Shown one piece after another: positions 25,109-32,238 of a stretch of DNA of 41,323 nt (positions are counted from its first letter, which is position 1; the number at the start of each line of letters is the position of its first letter). The position numbers and the translations under genes were made by a program. Origin of the DNA: CAVVVS01 sp963751355. GTDB lineage: Bacteria > Bacteroidota > Ignavibacteria > Ignavibacteriales > Ignavibacteriaceae. Location: positions 1-41,323 of the forward strand of contig CAVVVS010000047.1 in the NCBI GenBank assembly GCA_963751355.1, in the 5' to 3' direction. The notes beneath the pieces were generated by a model. That model saw only the letters and a list, made by a program, of their open reading frames with translations. It searched no databases and was not told where the DNA came from.

Positions 25109-26395
25109 TTACTGGCTTTTATTATTTGATTTCATTTCACATTCGGTTATCAATTTTTGCAGCCTTTTATTTGAAGGCTGAATTTGAAGCGCTTTTTTAA
25201 AATATATAATAGCGTTCTGATAATTATTATCGTTTTTATATCTCTCGGCTTTATCAATGTATACCGATGCAATATTATTCATTCCCTGAAGCGCGCCGAG
25301 ATGCATCGGGTTTTTGCTCAATATTTTTTTATAGATGATAAGTGCATTTTCAACTCTACCTTTTTTATACAATTCATCCGCTCGCGCCTGAAGTTTGTCA
25401 AATGAATCTTTTTTTTGCCGGGTTACATTATCATTTTTAAAATGCGCGTCAGATTTTTTACCGGTTGAGTCTGTTATTTCATCGTGCTTTAACAATCCTG
25501 TAAAATAGCTTCTATATTGAAAACCGACCGCTGCAGCCAACAGGAGGAATATAATTATAAAGACAGCATACCAATATTTTTTTTTCTTCTTTTCCAATGA
25601 TACAGGCTTAGCTTCATAAGCATAAGCAGGCTCTTCAGTTCCTATTTTGATAACCATAACTGTAACATTGTCTTTTCCGCCCCTGTCATTGGCGAGAGCA
25701 ATTAATTTTTTACATGAACTTTCGGTAGAATTAATTGTGACAATTTGTAATATCTCATCTTTTGTAACTTTGGCAAGACCGTCTGAACATAAAATATAAA
25801 TTTGGCCTTTCTTGATTGTAATATTTTTGAAATCCGCTTTTACTGAAGGATCGACACCTAAAGCACGAGCCAATACATTTTTGGACGGATACGCATCTGC
25901 TTCTTCCTTCGTTAATAATCCTTCTTTTAACATTTCATTCACTTTAGTATGGTCTTCGGTTAATTGCTCTATTTTGTGAGATGAAATATCAGCCAAATAA
26001 ATCCTTGAATCCCCCACATGAGCAATTGTTCCATTATTCCCTTTCAATACTAAAACAGTGCATGTCGTACCCATTCCCCTGAATTCTTTTGAATTCTCGG
26101 ATTTCGAATAAATTTTGTTATTAGCTTTTTCAACAGCTCTTTTGAGTGAAGGCATTAAATCGGAAGAAGCCGAAAAATAAACCTCTCGGATTGTATTAAC
26201 TGCGATGCTGCTTGCTTCTTTACCGCCTGCATGCCCGCCCATTCCATCGGCGACAATAAACAATTGTCCTTTTTCCGAATACAGGTTAAGGTCGTCGGAC
26301 GGAAATTTTCCAATGCTGTCCTGGTTTTCTGTCCGTATCAAGCCTATATCCGACTCACCATAATATAAAATTGTCAGCTTTTCTTTATCATTCAT
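25109..26395 (-). CDS. PP2C-family phosphatase with TM and TPR tail (PppA-like)
   Basis: 428 residues. The PP2C domain occupies about 10-245 with metal-binding motifs TENQDSIG, VADGMGGHAGGKEAS, HVGDSRIYL and GGKDNVTVMVI. A single TM follows at about 273-293 (YWYAVFIIIFLLLAAAVGF). The tail carries two TPRs (ALIIYKKILSKNPMHLGALQ; YQNAIIYFKKALQIQPSNKR). It opposes the neighbouring kinase. A membrane-tethered PP2C with an outside TPR tail is unusual compared with the soluble PppA of classical T6SS, and matches the topology of its kinase and FHA neighbours. Confidence 0.9.
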   Translation of the reverse strand: MNDKEKLTILYYGESDIGLIRTENQDSIGKFPSDDLNLYSEKGQLFIVADGMGGHAGGKEASSIAVNTIREVYFSASSDLMPSLKRAVEKANNKIYSKSENSKEFRGMGTTCTVLVLKGNNGTIAHVGDSRIYLADISSHKIEQLTEDHTKVNEMLKEGLLTKEEADAYPSKNVLARALGVDPSVKADFKNITIKKGQIYILCSDGLAKVTKDEILQIVTINSTESSCKKLIALANDRGGKDNVTVMVIKIGTEEPAYAYEAKPVSLEKKKKKYWYAVFIIIFLLLAAAVGFQYRSYFTGLLKHDEITDSTGKKSDAHFKNDNVTRQKKDSFDKLQARADELYKKGRVENALIIYKKILSKNPMHLGALQGMNNIASVYIDKAERYKNDNNYQNAIIYFKKALQIQPSNKRLQKLITECEMKSNNKSQ

Positions 26396-26422
26396 AAATA
26401 AAAATTTTATTTCAGTATGTAG

Positions 26423-27916
26423 TTATTGCTGGTTGAGCTTTTGCAGAGAAGACGCTAATGGATTCTTAAATTTGAAGCCGAACAGTTCCGGATCTTCTCC
26501 GATTACGGCAGCGGAAAAAATATAAAAAACGTAGTTATATGTTTCTTTGGGGATTTTGTTTTTATATTTTCCCAGCAATTTCCAAAAATTTCTGTCGCGT
26601 GGATTTGCAGGCATCTTTCTAATTAAATTAATTATATTATTTTCTCCCCAGTTATATGAAGCAATTACAAGCAGTCCGGATGCCTGTGCATCCGTATTAT
26701 ACAAATCGCTGATATATCTTGCCGAAGCTGCAGTTGCCTTTATAATATTATATCTCTGATCCCTTGGGTCATAAGCTTTAACTCCCACCAAAGGACCTAC
26801 AGCTAAACCGTATTTAATTGCTGTCGGTGGAATAAATTGCCATATTCCTTTTGCATATCCATATCTTGTTTCCGGCCCGACTGTTTTAAACCTAAAGTCA
26901 CTTTCCTGTAAAGCAAGGTAAAAAAATTGCGGCGCCATATGCTGCTTAACCATATCATCAACTATCAGCTGTGGATAATTATTCTGTACAGCCCTTTGGA
27001 CTGCATTTGCTAACCTTTTACTTGATTTCCATTTCTGTATATAGACCTTTACTTCTTGAATAAAATCTTTAGGTATATTTAATTCGCATTCGCCGAAAAT
27101 TCTTGCGGTTTGTATAATTAATTTATTTTCTTTACTCGTACTATAAATACCGAGTTCATCTACAAGTTTATTATAATTATTCTGAAGCTTACTGTGCCTT
27201 TCATCAAATTTATTTATCGCTTCCTTGTCCGCAGTATTGCCGCTGTTGGCGAGTTTATCTTTAAATGTAGATATATCAAGCTCTAAAGTTTTCATATCGT
27301 AAAATATATTTTCCGCAAGGAGCTTCTGTTTATTAAATTTTATGTTTTCATAAATGGAATATGCAGCGGCGGCAACGGCTATTAAGCCGATAACAAGAAT
27401 TAACTTTTTATATTTTAATGATTGCTTTTTCTGGACTACATTAAACGCCTTCCTCATCATCCGGGTATGCTCCCCCATTTCATCTTCACTTTTTGAATCA
27501 TCAAAATAGTGTTGTATGTAACCAGTTACAGAACCATCACCGGATGCTGCAATTGCATCCGTACGGGGTAGTTCTTTCGGGTCCTCAAAAGTAAATAGGA
27601 TAATGGGTCCATTCTTTCCCAGCTCAATTGAGCTGGAATTGTTAATTTTTATTTTATCAATTTTACTTCCGTTAAAATATGTACCGTTGCTGCTTCCTTT
27701 ATCGACAATCCACCATTCGCCGTTTTCCGGTATTGCTTCAATATGTACGCGGCTTACAACTCCGTCATTTATTTGAATTGAACATTCCTCGGTTCTTCCG
27801 ATAGTAAATGCATTGTTAAAATAATACTCTTCTTTTGAAGAATTTCCTTTTACTATTTTAACTTTTATTGTCTTTGCATCCGGACTAGTTACATCCGATA
27901 TTTTTGTATCGTTCAT
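26423..27916 (-). CDS. FHA domain - TM - lytic transglycosylase fusion
   Basis: 497 residues. An N-terminal FHA domain (about 17-110: IGRTEECSIQI, SRVHIEA, SSNGTYFNG) can bind phosphothreonine in the cytoplasm. A membrane segment follows at about 171-188. A helical linker (200-300) leads to an SLT-type transglycosylase (about 325-480: ALQESDFRFK with the catalytic Glu about 338, YAKGIWQFIPPTA, IASYNWGENNI). The enzyme would face the periplasm and cut peptidoglycan. Flanked by PP2C/kinase and the effector block, it seems to link phosphorylation to opening the cell wall for the secretion apparatus. Confidence 0.9.
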   Translation of the reverse strand: MNDTKISDVTSPDAKTIKVKIVKGNSSKEEYYFNNAFTIGRTEECSIQINDGVVSRVHIEAIPENGEWWIVDKGSSNGTYFNGSKIDKIKINNSSSIELGKNGPIILFTFEDPKELPRTDAIAASGDGSVTGYIQHYFDDSKSEDEMGEHTRMMRKAFNVVQKKQSLKYKKLILVIGLIAVAAAAYSIYENIKFNKQKLLAENIFYDMKTLELDISTFKDKLANSGNTADKEAINKFDERHSKLQNNYNKLVDELGIYSTSKENKLIIQTARIFGECELNIPKDFIQEVKVYIQKWKSSKRLANAVQRAVQNNYPQLIVDDMVKQHMAPQFFYLALQESDFRFKTVGPETRYGYAKGIWQFIPPTAIKYGLAVGPLVGVKAYDPRDQRYNIIKATAASARYISDLYNTDAQASGLLVIASYNWGENNIINLIRKMPANPRDRNFWKLLGKYKNKIPKETYNYVFYIFSAAVIGEDPELFGFKFKNPLASSLQKLNQQ

Positions 27917-27934
27917 TAAACAGATTTTATTTTT

Positions 27935-28522
27935 TTATTTTTTACTTCCCGGGTTAAAGCTGAGCATCATTCTTAAAACTTGCGGGCCAATAGTCTGTCT
28001 GGTTTTCTTAGTAAATGAAGCAGTAAGTTTAAAAACCGTTTTTTCGAATAAGACAAAAATTTGATGCTGGTAAATTTTCACTTCATCTTGGGGATACCAT
28101 GAAAAAACTGCTTCATACGCATCCGTACCGTTAGTTAAATTTGTTTCTCCTTTTTTAAGAAGTGTGCATCCTTTCAAATCCGTTTCCATGGTTTTAATAT
28201 GCCACTCTGCGTATTCCTTCAATGTATCGAAAGGATTTTCCTTATCCATGGTAATAATTAAATTATGCTGTATCCCGTCGGTAACCGGACCGGTTAATGT
28301 ATAAATAGTTTTATCTTCCCAGTCCTCAAGCATATTAATCGTAAATTCATTGGCACTGAACGGGACCGTTTTATCTTGTACTGCCCCAGGTTGTCCGGGA
28401 TTTGCAGATACTTGAGTTTGATGCGACTGCTTAGTTTGACCAGCTTCAGTTGTATTTACATTTTTGTTTTTTTCATCAGCGGGTTGATTCTGAAACTGCC
28501 GGTAGTAATCTGGTATTTTCAT
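27935..28522 (-). CDS. DcrB/DUF1795-type protein (Eag-chaperone-like) with N-terminal linker
   Basis: 195 residues from ATG 28522 (MKIPDYYRQF), chosen over ATG 28543 because GGGAGAG lies about 9 bases before it. The first 60 residues are Gln/Thr/Asn-rich and flexible. About 62-195 matches the DcrB/DUF1795 fold (FTINMLEDWEDKTIYTL, FDTLKEYAEWHI, VFSWYPQDEVKIYQHQIFVL). That fold includes the Eag adaptors, which hold transmembrane segments of T6SS effectors before loading. It lies next to a gene with a hydrophobic tail. No signal peptide, so cytoplasmic. A general DcrB-like role is the alternative. Confidence 0.65.
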   Translation of the reverse strand: MKIPDYYRQFQNQPADEKNKNVNTTEAGQTKQSHQTQVSANPGQPGAVQDKTVPFSANEFTINMLEDWEDKTIYTLTGPVTDGIQHNLIITMDKENPFDTLKEYAEWHIKTMETDLKGCTLLKKGETNLTNGTDAYEAVFSWYPQDEVKIYQHQIFVLFEKTVFKLTASFTKKTRQTIGPQVLRMMLSFNPGSKK

Positions 28523-28526
28523 ATTA

Positions 28527-28625
28527 TTAAAACTCTCCCTCATCTAACATTTTTTCTGAAGGAGAGGTCCACTCCTTTGATGATTTCAATCTATCTATTT
28601 CTTTAACTCTATCACTATTTGTCAT
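28527..28625 (-). CDS. Possible 32-residue small protein
   Basis: ATG 28625 to TAA 28527; the peptide is charged and Ser-rich (MTNSDRVKEIDRLKSSKEWT and on to MLDEGEF). It ends 4 bases before the preferred start of the DcrB-like gene, whose ribosome site lies within its last codons, so the two would be coupled. No strong ribosome site of its own. It might be a real leader-type small gene or chance. Confidence 0.35.
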   Translation of the reverse strand: MTNSDRVKEIDRLKSSKEWTSPSEKMLDEGEF

Positions 28626-28673
28626 ATTCTGGGATATCCATAGTAATTTATTCTTTTAGTAAGAACTTTTTAT

Positions 28674-28699
28674 GAAAAAAAATAGTCTTTATAAAGACT
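28674..28699 (-). terminator. Candidate terminator after the hydrophobic-tailed effector gene
   Basis: On the minus strand the palindrome AGTCTTTATAAAGACT (28699-28684) is followed at once by a run of eight T. It lies 14 bases past the stop at 28713. The stem is short and AT-rich, so it would be a partial terminator at most. It would split effector genes from the DcrB/FHA/PP2C/kinase block. Confidence 0.4.
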
Positions 28700-28712
28700 T
28701 TCAAATTATCCA

Positions 28713-30173
28713 TTATAAATTCTTTATTAACATATCCAACCTGAACAAAGCATATCTACTACTCATAAATTTTTTATCGCTGTGCTTTTTAGCACCAAAA
28801 AAAGTATATTTTGCCCATTCAACAAATGGATCCCTGTCTAATTCAATGACACCCAAAGTTCCAAGTAAATAGACTGCAGCACCAACCGGAAGTGTATAAA
28901 GCATTAAAGCAGCACCAACTGCTTTTAGTAAATGTGAGCCAGCCAGCAGGGTTCTATCATCATAGGAACTGCTAAGATTGATTTGTTTTGAAGCATCCCA
29001 GACACTTAATCCACCTTCAAGGCCCAATCCAACAACGCCGGCAGCTTTACTAAATGCCTGTATTTTTGCAAGCTCCGATAGCTTTGAAAATGAAGACATA
29101 AATTCAGCAGTAGCTTTAACTCCTTTGACCTTTGAATAAAATGATTTATCCTTTCCAAGATTATCAATAGCGCTCATAAATCCAAGTAAGTTCAAGACAT
29201 TTGATAAGGCTACACACTTTAATGTATCAGCCCGTTCAATTGTATCTACTTCTACATTAAACTTTATAACCTGGTGAGTAATAATCTTACTATTGCGGGG
29301 TATAACTTGATCTGTTAAATCAATAACTGCCATAGTTTTTAGTCTTTTCCCTTTCAGGAATTCAATAAAGCCTTTTGATTCAAGTTTAATATTAGGATTT
29401 TTAAAGACTGCCGGGTTAGCATCCAAAGCAGGTAAAAAATGATCCATAAGTTGAAGTGTACTTTCAAATACTGTACTATCTAAAAGATCACCTGAAGATG
29501 CATTTTGATAGTTAGAGAAAAGTAATTTAGCAAGTTTATCTTTGCTATGATTTTTATAGGTATTAATATGTAAAAGATGGGCTATATCCAGCGCAAATTC
29601 TCTCCCAATAGTACTATGGAAAAATATGGCAGGAATTTCAGCTAATGCCCAGTTACAATTTTCAGCATCGTGTCTTCTAGAACCATCAAGCCTGGCAGGT
29701 GTTTTTGCATCGAGTGCATGCTCTATTAAAGGGAGTATTTTATTATTGTAAAAATCCAGACAAAGATTATCCCGTCGTTTTAATAAATAATCTTTTTGAT
29801 TTTTCATTTTTTTAACTTTAACATCAAACTCATTTCCCCAACCACCTACCGCATCATCCCATGCTTTTTTCCCATCATCTTTTAACCCTGATCTTTTACC
29901 CGTCAGAAAAATAAACATATAAACCTGGTGTAAATCTTCTAAACGTGCAAAAGCCTTCGCAATGGGCCTCATTTGTTTTGAAAATTGAGTACAATCCGTA
30001 AACCAGTTTTCAAAAGGGCAATCCTTTTCAGATGAAATAGCAACTTTTCCATGTGTTTTAATTTTAATTACTGTGCATTTTCCCCAAGTTTTAATTTTAT
30101 ATTTATGGTTTTTACCAGTACTCCCTTTCAGGACATAAACTTTACTATCTTTTTCTTTCGGACCGTTTCCCAT
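28713..30173 (-). CDS. Candidate T6SS effector with hydrophobic C-terminal region
   Basis: 486 residues, not assignable to a named family. The first 280 residues are soluble with a Lys-rich start and a helical body. The last 130 carry hydrophobic helices (AAGVVGLGLEGGLSVWDA; LLKAVGAALMLYTLPVGA, AVYLLGTLGVIEL) followed by DPFVEWAKYTFFG, reminiscent of the end of VasX-like pore-forming effectors. No signal peptide, so export would need the T6SS. The start codon shares one base with the stop of the upstream PAAR-tail-like protein (TAATG). Effector is an inference from context and hydrophobic tail. Confidence 0.65.
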   Translation of the reverse strand: MGNGPKEKDSKVYVLKGSTGKNHKYKIKTWGKCTVIKIKTHGKVAISSEKDCPFENWFTDCTQFSKQMRPIAKAFARLEDLHQVYMFIFLTGKRSGLKDDGKKAWDDAVGGWGNEFDVKVKKMKNQKDYLLKRRDNLCLDFYNNKILPLIEHALDAKTPARLDGSRRHDAENCNWALAEIPAIFFHSTIGREFALDIAHLLHINTYKNHSKDKLAKLLFSNYQNASSGDLLDSTVFESTLQLMDHFLPALDANPAVFKNPNIKLESKGFIEFLKGKRLKTMAVIDLTDQVIPRNSKIITHQVIKFNVEVDTIERADTLKCVALSNVLNLLGFMSAIDNLGKDKSFYSKVKGVKATAEFMSSFSKLSELAKIQAFSKAAGVVGLGLEGGLSVWDASKQINLSSSYDDRTLLAGSHLLKAVGAALMLYTLPVGAAVYLLGTLGVIELDRDPFVEWAKYTFFGAKKHSDKKFMSSRYALFRLDMLIKNL

Positions 30174-31078
30174 TATACCGACTCTTCAATTAAATTGGCG
30201 GCATCATCATCTTTTGGACCAATAAGTTCTTTTTCCTGAACCCGAGGAAATCCGACAGTTATTTTTCCAGGCGGGATATTTTCAACTTTTGCACAGCCTT
30301 TATCATCCAATTTACCTTTCTTTTCAGTTCCATCAGGTAAGTAAATAATATACTCTTCATCTTTCATTGGCATTTCATTTTCATTACACAAATAAATTTC
30401 CACCCAATCCTTAAACTGCAAAAGTCCTGAATCTGCAGATATACCAGCTATATTTACTCTAAAAAAATATTCAGGAGGATTATATCCTTTTTCACTTTCT
30501 TCCTTTGTAGGTATATCATCCGTATCTTCGTGATATTCGTACTCCCAATCCGCTTCTATCTTTTTGTTCTTTATAACTGCAGGAAACTTCGTAATTAAAT
30601 CGTGGGCTTCATCAGCGTCGTGTTCCCAGATTTGTATTTCTGCCTCAGCGCCATCATATACATTAGTAACATCAGCAGTAAGCTTCAATACATCACCGCG
30701 ATGAGCTTCTTTTTTATTCCATTTAAGATTTTTGATTTCAATGGCAGGAAAAATATACATACAATTTGATTTTTTAGTGAGCCCGTGTTTCGATAATTTG
30801 ACTTCGGCATAAAGTTCATCTTTTGCTTTATTAGGTACAGTGATCTGCGTGAAGAAAAAGTTACCTGACATTTTTGATTTTACTGTTTGAAATACTTTTC
30901 CGGATTTATCAGTTATTTCAATTTTAATATCAGAATTGTTACCTACAAAATGTGTATTAACTTCGATCCCAGCTTTTGCTCCTGCACTTCCGGTACCAGA
31001 GGTCCATACTACACGGTCAATTGAAGATTCCAGTTTTACTTTATTTACTTTATTTGTATTTCCTTTATGTTCGGTCAT
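30173..31078 (-). CDS. PAAR-less protein sharing the PAAR protein's C-terminal domains (candidate adaptor)
   Basis: 301 residues. An N-terminal beta-rich segment (about 25-115) is followed by an Ig-like block (about 118-190: KWNKKEAHRGDVLKLTADV, NKKIEADWEYE). A transthyretin-like block comes next (about 225-285: VEIYLCNENEMPMKDEEYII, LPDGTEKKGKLDDKGCAKVE, NIPPGK). The last two blocks are homologous to the C-terminal half of the PAAR protein at 35525 (GNKAETEW; EGKLDGNGIAKIEKIPPGK). There is no PAAR or signal peptide. It is translationally coupled to the downstream hydrophobic-tailed protein, so it may carry it to the spike. Confidence 0.7.
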   Translation of the reverse strand: MTEHKGNTNKVNKVKLESSIDRVVWTSGTGSAGAKAGIEVNTHFVGNNSDIKIEITDKSGKVFQTVKSKMSGNFFFTQITVPNKAKDELYAEVKLSKHGLTKKSNCMYIFPAIEIKNLKWNKKEAHRGDVLKLTADVTNVYDGAEAEIQIWEHDADEAHDLITKFPAVIKNKKIEADWEYEYHEDTDDIPTKEESEKGYNPPEYFFRVNIAGISADSGLLQFKDWVEIYLCNENEMPMKDEEYIIYLPDGTEKKGKLDDKGCAKVENIPPGKITVGFPRVQEKELIGPKDDDAANLIEESV

Positions 31079-31083
31079 AATAT

Positions 31084-32238
31084 TTATTTAATGCAAAATA
31101 ATTTATCAGCAGTACAAACATAAACGTTCCCCGCACTGTCTACTATTGGAGGCGCCGTAATTTTATTATCTATTTTTTTTGAAAACAATTCTTTCCCGTT
31201 TTCGGAATAGTGATAAAGCATATTCTCTTGTGTAACCAGGATAGAATTATCTTTTAACCCGGTGGCAAAAGAAAAAGGCGTACCGCCAGATTTTATTTCC
31301 CAGCCCACAGCTTTATTCTTAATATTAATCAATGCATTTGAAGTCAACAAAAATATTGCTTTTCCGGTAGTGATCGGAGGAGCAATAACTTTATTAATAT
31401 TCTTATATTCCTCATTGTACTCTACAGAATATGATTCCTTACCGGTTTCATCAAAAACATTTAGAATAGTTTTGTCTTCCTTAGAATAACCGAAATAAAT
31501 TAATCCACCCGCCGAACTGCTTACGAAAATATTTCCGGAGTTTTCAGGTAAGGGGAATTTTACTTTCGGCTCAGGTTCCCTAGAATGCGAATCTATATCA
31601 AAAAGATATACTGAAGAATTATCTGCCGTTAATAAATATTTTTTTTCAAAATTTACCAACGGGATCAGCGGACAAATTTCTTCATTAAAAATTTTGCTCC
31701 AGACATAACCCAGACTGTTCGTTGCTGTTTTATAAATAACAAACTTATCTACCGCAACTTCCTGCAATCCCGTGTACTGAACCTGTGCAATCAGTTCATT
31801 TGAGGTTGGTTCAAATAGAGTTAGAAATGATCTGGGAATGATTTCATAAATAACAAAATCGCTAACCTTAATATTGTTTTTGAAATCAACCGCTTCCATC
31901 CTGTCTGCTCTTTCGGCGGAGGTATAATAAACCATCTTGTCCTTAATAACTACCGGACTACCGTACCACTTTTCCCTTTTCCATAACATTTTTCCGTTTT
32001 CATCCAGGCAAATTATTTCGGAAGTCGCATCAATGAAGATATTCTTACCTTCATTTAAAATTAATCTTGCTTCCGACAAATCTTCATCGTCCGGCGGAAG
32101 TTTATATTCCCATTCTATATTGCCCTTGCAGTTTGTCTCTGCGGCAATATAACCGTCATGCCTTGAACTTCCGTAATATTGCGTATAAGATTCGTTCATA
32201 AAAAACAGACTATAAATTATTAATGTTATAAGAAGCAT
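31084..32238 (-). CDS. Exported PQQ-type beta-propeller protein, candidate immunity protein
   Basis: 384 residues. A hydrophobic signal (LLITLIIYSLFFM) leads into a propeller built from repeats such as GKMLWKREKWYGSPVVIKDK, GNIFVSSSAGGLIYFGYS, KITAPPIVDSAGNVYVCTAD and GYVWSKIF; the (I/L)xWxx and GxVY patterns are PQQ-blade-like. The gene overlaps the end of the metzincin gene by 29 bases, so the two are made together. An exported partner fused by overlap to a secreted protease is the usual geometry of an immunity gene. It could instead be a structural periplasmic scaffold; there is no direct proof. Confidence 0.65.
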   Translation of the reverse strand: MLLITLIIYSLFFMNESYTQYYGSSRHDGYIAAETNCKGNIEWEYKLPPDDEDLSEARLILNEGKNIFIDATSEIICLDENGKMLWKREKWYGSPVVIKDKMVYYTSAERADRMEAVDFKNNIKVSDFVIYEIIPRSFLTLFEPTSNELIAQVQYTGLQEVAVDKFVIYKTATNSLGYVWSKIFNEEICPLIPLVNFEKKYLLTADNSSVYLFDIDSHSREPEPKVKFPLPENSGNIFVSSSAGGLIYFGYSKEDKTILNVFDETGKESYSVEYNEEYKNINKVIAPPITTGKAIFLLTSNALINIKNKAVGWEIKSGGTPFSFATGLKDNSILVTQENMLYHYSENGKELFSKKIDNKITAPPIVDSAGNVYVCTADKLFCIK

